From Azovibrio restrictus (lineage in GTDB: Bacteria; Bacteroidota; Bacteroidia; Chitinophagales; Chitinophagaceae): DNA of 62,995 nucleotides. The notes beneath the pieces were generated by a model that was given only the letters and a program-made list of their open reading frames with translations, had not been told where the DNA came from and ran no database searches. Each line of letters starts with the position of its first letter. The stretch's first letter is position 1. Location: assembly GCA_029255605.1 (NCBI GenBank), contig JANLJF010000049.1, positions 1 to 62,995 on the forward strand, given 5' to 3'. Positions 51,082 through 58,251 of this stretch are shown here, one piece after another. The translations under genes and the position numbers were made by a program.

Positions 51082-52212
51082 ATGAAACGAGTATTATTTA
51101 TAGCCATATTGGCTTTGGCTGCATGCGGTAGTGACAAGCAACCGGCCGCCACCCAAGAGCCTGAAGTATTAAGCGGCACAACGGTAGTGCTTACGGAAGC
51201 ACAGCAAAAAAATGCCAGTATAGCAACCGGGCTGGCCAGCCTGCAGGATATTAAATCTGTAATAAAAGTAGCGGGCAAGATAGATGTGCCGCCGCAAAAC
51301 ATGGTATCTGTAAGTTTTCCGCTGGGCGGGTACTTGAAATCTACCCGCCTGCTACCCGGCATGCATATACGCAAAGGAGAAGTAATAGCTATTATGGAAG
51401 ACCAGCAGTATATACAATTGCAGCAGGATTACCTGACCGCCAAAGCAAAACAGGATTACCTGGAAAGTGAATACCTGCGCCAGAAAGAGCTTAACCAGAA
51501 TAAGGCCAGCAGCGATAAAACCTTCCAGATGGCAGCGGCGGAGTATAAAAGCAATAAGATACTTATAAGCGGCCTGCAACAAAAACTGCAACTGATAGGC
51601 ATCAATCCCGAAAGGCTGCATGAAGGCAGCATTTCAAGAACCATAAATGTGCATGCACCTATAGATGGCTTTGTATCGGCAGTGAATGTGAATATCGGTA
51701 AATATGTTACCCCTTCCGATGTATTGTTTGAACTGGTGAACCCCACAGATGTGCACCTGGCGCTTGCCATTTTTGAGAAAGACATTGATGCATTATATAT
51801 AGGGCAGAAGCTGGTGGCTTATACCAATAACAACCCGGATAAGAAATATCCCTGCGAGATCATACTGATAGGTAAAGATGTGAGTGCCGAGCGTACACTG
51901 CAAGTGCATTGCCATTTTGAAAAGTATGATCATACATTGGTGCCGGGCATGTATATGAATGCGGAAATAGCATTGGGTAATGCAAATGCCTTTGTGCTGC
52001 CTGAAGATGCAGTGGTGCGCTATGGCAATAAACAATACATCTTTGTAGCAAAAACCGGTAATCAATATGAAATGAAGGAAGTGCAGACCGGTGCTGCGGA
52101 AAATGGCGTTATCGCTATCAGTAAAGCTGACGGCATCGACCTGAAAACCGAAAAGGTAGTTACTAAGAATGCGTACACGCTGCTGATGAAGCTTAAGAAC
52201 ACAACTGAATAA
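51082..52212 (+). CDS. Efflux periplasmic adaptor (CusB/CzcB-like) lipoprotein
   Basis: 376 residues. The signal sequence ends in the lipobox LALAAC, giving a lipid-anchored C15. The HlyD/membrane-fusion layout is: beta-barrel start (SVSFPLGGYLKSTRLLPGMHIRKGEVI), a coiled hairpin (about 115-175, with QQDYLTAKAKQDYLESEYLRQKEL), then lipoyl and barrel domains (INVHAPIDGFVSAVNVNIGKYVTPSDVLF). It links the RND pump to the channel. Only 3 bp separate it from the fusion gene, so it is co-translated with it. Confidence 0.9.
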   Translation: MKRVLFIAILALAACGSDKQPAATQEPEVLSGTTVVLTEAQQKNASIATGLASLQDIKSVIKVAGKIDVPPQNMVSVSFPLGGYLKSTRLLPGMHIRKGEVIAIMEDQQYIQLQQDYLTAKAKQDYLESEYLRQKELNQNKASSDKTFQMAAAEYKSNKILISGLQQKLQLIGINPERLHEGSISRTINVHAPIDGFVSAVNVNIGKYVTPSDVLFELVNPTDVHLALAIFEKDIDALYIGQKLVAYTNNNPDKKYPCEIILIGKDVSAERTLQVHCHFEKYDHTLVPGMYMNAEIALGNANAFVLPEDAVVRYGNKQYIFVAKTGNQYEMKEVQTGAAENGVIAISKADGIDLKTEKVVTKNAYTLLMKLKNTTE

Positions 52213-52260
52213 AGAAGCGGATTTTCTTATTAGTGCTTGTTCCCGGAAAAAACAACATAG

Positions 52261-52290
52261 AACATGACAATCATCATTGATTGTCATGTT
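52261..52290 (+). terminator. Perfect 13-bp hairpin after the efflux genes
   Basis: AACATGACAATCA pairs perfectly with TGATTGTCATGTT around TCAT. No T-tract follows (CATATAATTG), so it may be a terminator or a protein-binding palindrome just before the thioesterase gene at 52325. Confidence 0.5.
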
Positions 52291-52324
52291 CATATAATTG
52301 AATTTTATACGCACAAGCGTTGAA

Positions 52325-52798
52325 ATGGAAAAGCTTAATAAGAAGCGCAAGAATAAGACCCCTGCCATGTCTGAAACGATTATGACGGAGGTCGTTTATC
52401 CCAATGATGCCAACCCTATGGGAATGTTGCAGGGTGGGCGATTGGTGCAATGGATGGATACCGCCTCTGCCATATGTGCCCAAACACATGCCGGACGAAT
52501 AGCCGTTACAGCGTCTATCAATAAGGTGGAATTTAAGAGCCCGGCTAAGGTGGGCGACATTATATCCATAAATGCTAAAGTAACGCGGGCTTTCGACCGG
52601 TCGATGGAGATATATGTACATGCATCATCGCGGAAGGTAATAAGCGGACAGATATACCCCGTTTGCGAGGCATACTTTGTTTTTGTAGCGCTGGATGACA
52701 ACGCCAACCCCACTACAGTGCCCGGCATAAAACCTGAAACAGCGACAGAAAAAACATTCTATAAAAATGCTTTGGTGAGGAGAAAAGGTAAGGACTAA
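52325..52798 (+). CDS. Acyl-CoA thioesterase (hotdog fold, YciA/BFIT-like)
   Basis: 157 residues, hotdog fold. The signature region PNDANPMGMLQGGRLVQWMDTASAICA has the conserved Asn/Asp and GG of acyl-CoA thioesterase family members that hydrolyse fatty acyl-CoA; RIAVTASINKVEFKSPAKVGDIIS is the second-strand motif. The ATG at 52325 is chosen over an in-frame TTG at 52298. The next gene starts 11 bp on. Confidence 0.85.
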   Translation: MEKLNKKRKNKTPAMSETIMTEVVYPNDANPMGMLQGGRLVQWMDTASAICAQTHAGRIAVTASINKVEFKSPAKVGDIISINAKVTRAFDRSMEIYVHASSRKVISGQIYPVCEAYFVFVALDDNANPTTVPGIKPETATEKTFYKNALVRRKGKD

Positions 52799-52809
52799 TA
52801 AGATAGCAT

Positions 52810-53256
52810 ATGGGAATGCAAAGGGAGATACGGGAGTTTTTGTGCGAGTGCAAGGTAGCAACCATATGCTATGTGAAGGATGGATTGCCCTATTGCTTTA
52901 ACTGCCTGTATGCTGTTATCCCTGAAATGGATGGTATCGTATTTAAATCATCAAAGTCATCATTGCACAGCCGGATGCACAACGGAGCGCCTGTTTCCGG
53001 CACCATATACCAGGCTTCAAAAAGCGGGTATGATAACACAGGCATACAGCTTGGCGGAAAGCTGGCTGTTGTTGGTGAAATGCCTGATATAGATGAAGCC
53101 GCTGAAAAGGCTTATTACAGGCGTTTCCCTATTGCATTAACCATTCCCGGCAAGTTATTCAGCATAATGTTCCGTACCATAAAATATACGCAAACCAGGA
53201 ATGGCATAAGGCATAAGCTGGAGTGGGAAGGACTGGAGTTAGATGTTATCCGTTAA
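52810..53256 (+). CDS. Pyridoxamine-phosphate-oxidase-like FMN-binding split-barrel protein
   Basis: 148 residues of the PNPOx-like split barrel: REIREFLCECKVATICYVKDGLPYCFNCLYAV, then VFKSSKSSLHSRMHNGAPVSGTIYQ. These proteins bind FMN, F420 or heme and often reduce small electrophiles. Two Cys near the N-terminus (CEC) are notable. It follows the thioesterase gene by 11 bp and ends at a bidirectional terminator. Substrate unknown. Confidence 0.72.
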   Translation: MGMQREIREFLCECKVATICYVKDGLPYCFNCLYAVIPEMDGIVFKSSKSSLHSRMHNGAPVSGTIYQASKSGYDNTGIQLGGKLAVVGEMPDIDEAAEKAYYRRFPIALTIPGKLFSIMFRTIKYTQTRNGIRHKLEWEGLELDVIR

Positions 53257-53281
53257 GAACTATTTTATACTATGGTATCAA

Positions 53282-53308
53282 AGAGGGGCTCCGTTAAGAA
53301 GCCCCTCT
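53282..53308. terminator. Terminator between flavin-barrel and VOC genes
   Basis: AGAGGGGCT pairs with AGCCCCTCT around CCGTTAAGA, between the convergent genes ending at 53256 and 53315. It carries no strong T-run but is well placed. Confidence 0.6.
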
Positions 53309-53314
53309 CTACAT

Positions 53315-53749
53315 TTACCCATTATAATTGGGGGCAAATTCCACAATCCATTCAATGCCATACTTGTCTCTGAACATTCCGGCATAAGTGCCCCAGGGAC
53401 TATCGCCAATGGGGCCTTCAACATCTCCACCTACAGATAGCCCGTTAAATATTTTGTCTGCTTCTTCACGGCTTTCTGCACCGATTACAATTTTAGAGCG
53501 GTTTTCGTTTTCGTTTACCCTGCCCATAAATTCGGGAACATCATTGGCCAATAACACATTGCCTTTACCGATGGACAAAGCAATCGTCATTATCTTATTG
53601 GCCTCATTTTCCGGCACGGGAAATTCAGCGCTCGACAAGTCTTTAAAACGGACGATCTTAGTAAACTCGCCGCCCAAAACTGATTTATAAAAAGTGAATG
53701 CGTCTTCGGCATTGCCGTTGAAATTGATCCAGGGGTTCATTGTTCTCAT
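53315..53749 (-). CDS. VOC family protein (PhnB-like)
   Basis: 144 residues, vicinal-oxygen-chelate fold: MNPWINFNGNAEDAFTFYKSVLGGEF is the typical start of the PhnB/YjdN group and GPIGDSPWGTYAGMFRDKYGIEWIVEF the end. The metal ligands are not certain. It is the third gene of the arsR-SRPBCC-VOC unit (37 bp downstream of the SRPBCC gene). Proteins of this type often act with an AHSA1-type partner. Confidence 0.85.
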   Translation of the reverse strand: MRTMNPWINFNGNAEDAFTFYKSVLGGEFTKIVRFKDLSSAEFPVPENEANKIMTIALSIGKGNVLLANDVPEFMGRVNENENRSKIVIGAESREEADKIFNGLSVGGDVEGPIGDSPWGTYAGMFRDKYGIEWIVEFAPNYNG

Positions 53750-53786
53750 AATTTTATTTTTAGAGTGATTGTAAGTTTTTTATTAT

Positions 53787-54287
53787 TTACGATTTTATGG
53801 ATAAGGTGGCCAGCAAGTCTTCCAGGTTTTTCAAGGTTAGGGTGAAGCCTATCTTGAAGCCTTCCAATAATTTTTCCAACCGCTCAAACGATTCGTTGAA
53901 AATGATAATGTGTACTTTTGTTATGCCATTTTGTTCACTAAAAGTGTAATCCCATTCAGAGCCCGGCAGCTCACGGTTTTCATCTTTATCGGCAAACGTG
54001 TTGTACATCTTGAAATTGGTTTTCGGTGTGATGGATGTAAATTCCTGCACTGCCCATCGCTCTTGTCCATCGGGGCTTATCATGGCATAAAATCGTCGCC
54101 CACCTACTTCAAAATTCATATACTTTGTTTTGGCGCGCATAGGTGCAGGTGCCCCCCATTGATCCAGTAGTTCGGCTTTAGTAAAGGCATCCCATACTAA
54201 AGAAAGCCCGGCATTGAACTCCCTGGTTATATAAACCGTTTTCGCGGTTTTGTCAACGTTAAAATCAAATAGCAAATCGTTGTTCAT
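53787..54287 (-). CDS. SRPBCC (AHSA1-like) protein
   Basis: 166 residues; START/SRPBCC hydrophobic-pocket fold. The family start [30 protein letters not shown], then [19 protein letters not shown] and a C-terminal helix ([19 protein letters not shown]) define it. Ligand unknown. Its ATG overlaps the arsR stop by 1 bp (TAATG), so translation is coupled to the regulator. Confidence 0.85.
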   Translation of the reverse strand: MNNDLLFDFNVDKTAKTVYITREFNAGLSLVWDAFTKAELLDQWGAPAPMRAKTKYMNFEVGGRRFYAMISPDGQERWAVQEFTSITPKTNFKMYNTFADKDENRELPGSEWDYTFSEQNGITKVHIIIFNESFERLEKLLEGFKIGFTLTLKNLEDLLATLSIKS

Positions 54288-54604
54288 TATTTCTGTTCTT
54301 TAATTGTTGATAATAGTTGATCAAGTTGATTGAATTGCGTTTCCCAGCTTTGCCTGAATTGTGCTAGCCAATGGTCAAACTCCTGCATTTTTTTCGCGTT
54401 GAAATGGTAATAGATCTCTCTGCCGCGATGCTCAGGTTTAATCAATTCGCATTCGTGCAATACTTTAATATGTTTTGACACCGCCTGACGGGTCATATCA
54501 AATTTTTCCGCCATTGCATTGGGTGTTAATGCCTGTATAGCAACTAACGTTAAAATAGCCCTGCGTGTCGGGTCGGCTATAGCTTGAAATATATCTTGTT
54601 TCAT
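54287..54604 (-). CDS. ArsR family transcriptional regulator
   Basis: 105 residues, winged helix-turn-helix dimer. [17 protein letters not shown] and the recognition helix [19 protein letters not shown] are typical. There is no metal-binding Cys set (no Cys-pair in helix 3; one Cys at ECELI), so it probably senses an organic ligand or the SRPBCC product rather than metal. Three palindromes around its promoter (54622-54677) strongly suggest autoregulation. It is the first gene of a coupled unit with SRPBCC and VOC proteins. Confidence 0.9.
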   Translation of the reverse strand: MKQDIFQAIADPTRRAILTLVAIQALTPNAMAEKFDMTRQAVSKHIKVLHECELIKPEHRGREIYYHFNAKKMQEFDHWLAQFRQSWETQFNQLDQLLSTIKEQK

Positions 54605-54621
54605 TCTTGAGTATTAAATGA

Positions 54622-54677
54622 GCAACTTTCAGGTTGCAAATATACATGCAACTTTTGAGTTGCGCAAATGTATTTGC
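54622..54677 (-). promoter_or_regulatory. arsR promoter with interleaved palindromic operators
   Basis: On the minus strand TTTG (54665-54668), a 20-bp spacer and TATATTTG (54637-54644) form a perfect promoter. Operator 1, GCAACTTTTGAGTTGC (54648-54663, 6-4-6 palindrome), fills the spacer. Operator 2, GCAACTTTCAGGTTGC (54622-54637, 5-6-5), covers the transcription start. Centres are 26 bp apart. A further GCAAAT-GT-ATTTGC palindrome (54664-54677) contains the -33 box. Confidence 0.8.
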
Positions 54678-54775
54678 ATTTTTTTTCTGGTATGATAACG
54701 GAATTGGTAGTGGTGGGAACTTTATGACTTTATTATTGAGTTGAAGATTATTATGAAGCAGGTGCTTCAAAAAAA

Positions 54776-54811
54776 AATAGCCTGCTAAAACTAATATTTC
54801 AGCAGGCTATT
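54776..54811 (-). terminator. Terminator of tRNA-Ser
   Basis: AATAGCCTGCT pairs with AGCAGGCTATT across a 14-nt loop and continues on the minus strand as TTTTTTTTTG, downstream of the tRNA. Confidence 0.85.
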
Positions 54812-54822
54812 GTATGGTAAGG

Positions 54823-54909
54823 CGGAGAGAAAGGGATTCGAACCCTTGATACCTTTGACAGTATACACACTTTCCAGGCGTGCCTCTTCAACCACTCGAG
54901 CACCTCTCC
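54823..54909 (-). tRNA. tRNA-Ser (anticodon GGA)
   Basis: 87-nt tRNA with acceptor GGAGAGG/TCTCTCC (last pair G-T), T-arm GGGTTCGAATCCC, anticodon loop CTGGAAA reading GGA (UCC/UCU Ser codons), and the long variable arm of serine tRNAs. Discriminator G; CCA is not encoded. Confidence 0.95.
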
Positions 54910-54959
54910 GTGAATGCGGGCGGCAAAAATAGGGATTTTTTCTAATCATATGGTGTGCA

Positions 54960-55006
54960 TTGCGTAGTTCTACGCATATATTTCCATCTGCAGCATCGTA
55001 CATTTA
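54960..55006 (+). promoter_or_regulatory. Palindromic operator plus -7-like box before the DUF2235 gene
   Basis: TTGCGTAGTTCTACGC (54960-54975), extended to a 16-bp palindrome TGCGTAG-TT-CTACGCA centred at 54968.5. TACATTTA at 54999-55006 is the -7-like box, 38 nt from the TGCG start, exactly as at 34991-35036. Confidence 0.6.
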
Positions 55007-55050
55007 TATGAGAGAATAATGTTGCATGTTCACCATTAAACTATTTTAAC

Positions 55051-56097
55051 ATGAAGAGGATAATAACATGTAGTGATGGTACCTGGAACCGGCCTAACAT
55101 AGATGAGAAGACCAATGTGCAGAAGATGTTCGACTTTATAAAAAGGCGCGATGCCAATGGCATAGAGCAGGTGAAAATATATGATGAAGGCATCGGGTCG
55201 AGCGGAAATGCGCTGGTACGCATGTTTAACGGCGCGACGGGAAAGGGTATCGATGAAAACATCCGTGATATTTACAAGTTTATTTGCTGGAATTACGAAG
55301 CGGGGGATGACCTGTTCCTGTTTGGTTTTAGCAGGGGCGCCTACACTGCACGCAGCCTTGCGGGGCTGATACGCAAGTGTGGTATCATCAGGCATAATGA
55401 TATAGACCTGGTGGCAAAGGCATACGAACTGTACCGTAATAAGAGTGTGCTATCGGGTGATGAAAAAGCGGTGCAATTCAGGAAAGAAAATAGCTATGAA
55501 GCGGCCACCATCAAGCTGATAGGCGTATGGGATACGGTGGGTAGCCTGGGCATACCGCTGCATTTCCTGCAGTGGTATAACAAACGTCGCTACACCTTTT
55601 ACGATACCAGGCTGAGCAGTATTATAGAACATGCCTACCATGCCCTGGCGGTGGATGAGCGCAGGAAGACCTTTGTGCCTACGCTATGGGAAAGAAGTGC
55701 GGAAGAACCCAAAGGGTTTAAACAGGTATTGGAGCAGCGCTGGTTTCCGGGCGTACATTCCAATGTTGGTGGTGGCTACCCGGATACGGGGCTGAGCGAT
55801 ATAGCACTAAAGTGGCTATTCAGAAAGGCAGCAGCAGTAGGGCTTGAAATGGATCAGCGCATACATGAGCTACCTGATAAGTATGATGCAACGATCTATG
55901 ATTCTACCAAAGGGTTATTCTCTTTATTGCCTAAGGCTACACGCAAAATAGTGGTAGATAATGTAGAATCTTTTATAGATGAGTCTGTGTACAGGCGTAT
56001 GGAAATAATGGGCGATAAATACCGCCCGGCGAATGTGTTGAATGCAGAAATAAAAAGACTGGCTAATAAGGAAATAGCTGAGCCGCAGTTGCTGTAG
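55051..56097 (+). CDS. DUF2235 (Tle1-like) alpha/beta hydrolase
   Basis: 348 residues, no signal peptide. The nucleophile elbow GFSRG is at 92-96 (S94), the catalytic Asp at D161 (GVWDTVG) and His at H236 (PGVHSNVGGG): the alpha/beta-hydrolase triad of DUF2235, whose best-known members are phospholipase effectors of type VI secretion. No VgrG, PAAR or adaptor gene is nearby, so an effector role is not supported here; a housekeeping lipase is as likely. The palindrome at 54960 lies 75 bp upstream of the ATG. A 35-bp overlap with the convergent tatD. Confidence 0.85.
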   Translation: MKRIITCSDGTWNRPNIDEKTNVQKMFDFIKRRDANGIEQVKIYDEGIGSSGNALVRMFNGATGKGIDENIRDIYKFICWNYEAGDDLFLFGFSRGAYTARSLAGLIRKCGIIRHNDIDLVAKAYELYRNKSVLSGDEKAVQFRKENSYEAATIKLIGVWDTVGSLGIPLHFLQWYNKRRYTFYDTRLSSIIEHAYHALAVDERRKTFVPTLWERSAEEPKGFKQVLEQRWFPGVHSNVGGGYPDTGLSDIALKWLFRKAAAVGLEMDQRIHELPDKYDATIYDSTKGLFSLLPKATRKIVVDNVESFIDESVYRRMEIMGDKYRPANVLNAEIKRLANKEIAEPQLL

Positions 56098-56830
56098 TAG
56101 CCTGTGCTACAACTGCTATATCAACACCCAATACCTCCGCTACCTTAGCTGCTATCAGCGGTATGTAGCTGCTTTCATTGCGCTTGCCACGGTAGGGCAT
56201 GGGAGCCAGGTAAGGGGCATCGGTTTCCAATACGATATGCTGCAGGCCTATTTCTTTAATAATATCGGGTAGCGTGCTTTTTTTGAAAGTAACCACACCG
56301 CCGATACCTAAGCAGAAACCAAGCGCCGCCACCTGTCTTGCTTCTTCTATAGTGCCACTGAAGCAGTGAAAGATACCTTTCAGCTTTCCGTTTTGTTTGC
56401 TGCCTACTATATCTATACAATCTTGTGTAGACTCACGACTGTGTATGACAATGGGCAGATCATACTGCAGCGCCCAATCTATCTGCTGCTCAAATGCCTG
56501 TTTTTGCTGGGCTACATGTGTCTTGTCCCAATAGTAATCGAGGCCAATTTCGCCAATGGCTGCAAACTTTTCCTTTTCCAGCCATTGTTTTACTATGGCC
56601 AGTTCAGCCTCGTAATTATCTTTTACATATACCGGATGCAGGCCCATCATAGGCAGGCAATGCAGAGGCCATGCTGCTGCAATACGCATCATACCCTCTA
56701 TGGTGGTGCTATCGCAATTGGGCATATACATTTTATGTACACCGGCATCAATAGCGCGCTGTATCATTTCCTTTTCGTCGGCGTTCAGTTGCTCTTCGTA
56801 CAGGTGTGTATGTGTATCTATAAATGTCAT
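56063..56830 (-). CDS. tatD: TatD family metal-dependent hydrolase
   Basis: 255 residues, TIM-barrel Mg/Mn DNase family. HTH (7-9), GEIGLDYYWDKTH (first Glu/Asp ligands), PIVIHSR, GIFHCFSG and LETDAPYLAP are the five ligand blocks, all intact. The start at 56830 is chosen (MTFIDTHTHLY); upstream codons belong to the deacetylase gene region. It starts 2 bp after the stop of the deacetylase gene, so the pair is probably coupled. A 35-bp overlap with DUF2235 at its 3' end. Confidence 0.93.
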   Translation of the reverse strand: MTFIDTHTHLYEEQLNADEKEMIQRAIDAGVHKMYMPNCDSTTIEGMMRIAAAWPLHCLPMMGLHPVYVKDNYEAELAIVKQWLEKEKFAAIGEIGLDYYWDKTHVAQQKQAFEQQIDWALQYDLPIVIHSRESTQDCIDIVGSKQNGKLKGIFHCFSGTIEEARQVAALGFCLGIGGVVTFKKSTLPDIIKEIGLQHIVLETDAPYLAPMPYRGKRNESSYIPLIAAKVAEVLGVDIAVVAQATTATAAQLFPY

Positions 56831-56832
56831 AA

Positions 56833-57465
56833 CTATTGAGGCAATGCTTTTAGTTGCCAGTTTTGCTGTTTGCAATATGCCAGCACTGCGGGTAAGGCAT
56901 GCTGCATGCGTGGCCAGGCTTTCTCGCTATCGTGAAAGACCACTATAGACCCCGGCTGTATATTATTCAAAACATTTTCGGTGCATTTTTCTGCTGTGAT
57001 GCCGGTATCGAAGTCGCCGCTCAGTACATCCCACATATATATATGCCATTGCGGATGCGCCTGTAAAAGCCTGCCGGCCTGGCTGCGTTTGATGCGGCCA
57101 TAGGGCGGGCGGAAAAGGCGACTATTGATGTGCTTTGCAGCCTGCTGCACATTACTGATATAGGCATCTGTTTTTGTATGCCAGCCATTCAGGTGGTTGT
57201 GCGTATGGTTGCCAACAGTGTGCTGCGCCTCCAGTATCTGCTTATATATACCGGGATGGTCAACAACATTCTTTCCTATGCAAAAGAAGGTAGCCTTCGC
57301 ATCATATTGCTTCAACTGTTGTAATACAAAGGGGGTAATGGTGGGGTGGGGGCCATCATCGAATGTAAGGTATACAGCAGGGGCCTCACCGGCAGGCATA
57401 CTCCACGTCAGCCGCGGATATACGAGCCTGCTGAGCCACCAGGGTGTTTTAACTGCATACGCCAT
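56833..57465 (-). CDS. Polysaccharide deacetylase (NodB fold)
   Basis: 210 residues. The motif TFDDGPH (34-40), HTHNH (87-91) and the later RPPYGR and HDS (catalytic His near 180) fit the carbohydrate esterase family 4, which removes acetyl from N-acetylglucosamine-containing glycans such as peptidoglycan. A hydrophobic but short N-terminal region (PWWLSRLVYPRLTW) may be a signal anchor. The start at 57465 is chosen over an in-frame TTG at 57480. 2 bp before tatD. Confidence 0.9.
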   Translation of the reverse strand: MAYAVKTPWWLSRLVYPRLTWSMPAGEAPAVYLTFDDGPHPTITPFVLQQLKQYDAKATFFCIGKNVVDHPGIYKQILEAQHTVGNHTHNHLNGWHTKTDAYISNVQQAAKHINSRLFRPPYGRIKRSQAGRLLQAHPQWHIYMWDVLSGDFDTGITAEKCTENVLNNIQPGSIVVFHDSEKAWPRMQHALPAVLAYCKQQNWQLKALPQ

Positions 57466-57501
57466 TGTGCAAACCAACAAAAAGATAACGGAACTTGAGC
57501 A

Positions 57502-58251
57502 CTAAATTTTAGAAAGGCCATCGGTGCGCATCCATCCGGTGCGGCCATCGGGCAGGGTTACTTCTATCCAGCCTTGCTGCTCTTTACTGCAATGTACAGT
57601 AGTGCCTTCCGGTACCGAAGCTGTCGATTTAGTAGGCGAGGGAGTAGAATATAGTGGGGTATCATTCTGCATTACAACGGCTTTGCCTCCATCAGCACGG
57701 TTGGCTGCGGCAATAAATGCCAGTATGATGCAGCAGGTGCAGATGACCCAGCCAATGCTGGTAGCTTGTATGGGCAAACGGAATGATATGAAATGCATAC
57801 GCCTTGCTATGGCATAGCCTATCAGTGCAAGGAAGAGCACCAGGCTGATAACCGCCCATGTAGTAGCATTGCTGCCGGATGTCCACGACTTCCACCATTT
57901 TACAAAGAAGATATCCTGCGTGGTAGCTATACGGTTGATGATGCGGCTTTGGGCCAGTGAAAGATTGTCCTGCGCTTCTTTATAACCGGGTTGCAAGGCC
58001 AGGGCACGTTCGTAATTCAACACCGCAGGGCCTACCTGGTTTAGTTTATAATATGCATTGCCCAAATTATAATAGACCACTGCATCGGCGGGCTTCAGTG
58101 CGGCTACCTGTTCGTAATAATATGCAGCACTGTCATAGTTCTTTTGCTCGTAGTGCTTATTGGCCTGCTGCCACCATGCTTCATATTGCGGGGCGGCAAA
58201 AGAAATGGTGCTGGACAATAAAAGGAGTAACAAGTTGACTACGGTTTTCAT
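57502..58251 (-). CDS. batE: BatE aerotolerance-type TPR/SH3 protein
   Basis: 249 residues. Signal peptide (MKTVVNLLLLLLSSTISFA), TPR helices (about 25-105: YEQKNYDSAAYYYEQVAALKPADAVVYYNLGNAYY), two central helices in the membrane (about 132-152 and 165-185) and a C-terminal SH3-like domain (TPLYSTPSPTKSTASVPEGTTVHCSKEQQGWIEV). This order is that of BatE in the Bacteroides aerotolerance operon. It overlaps batD by 4 bp. Confidence 0.82.
   Translation of the reverse strand: MKTVVNLLLLLLSSTISFAAPQYEAWWQQANKHYEQKNYDSAAYYYEQVAALKPADAVVYYNLGNAYYKLNQVGPAVLNYERALALQPGYKEAQDNLSLAQSRIINRIATTQDIFFVKWWKSWTSGSNATTWAVISLVLFLALIGYAIARRMHFISFRLPIQATSIGWVICTCCIILAFIAAANRADGGKAVVMQNDTPLYSTPSPTKSTASVPEGTTVHCSKEQQGWIEVTLPDGRTGWMRTDGLSKI

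Noticed and set aside
54823-54909. tRNA-Ser as a phage or island attachment site
   Set aside because: No direct repeat of the tRNA 3' end was seen nearby and no integrase or phage genes flank it.
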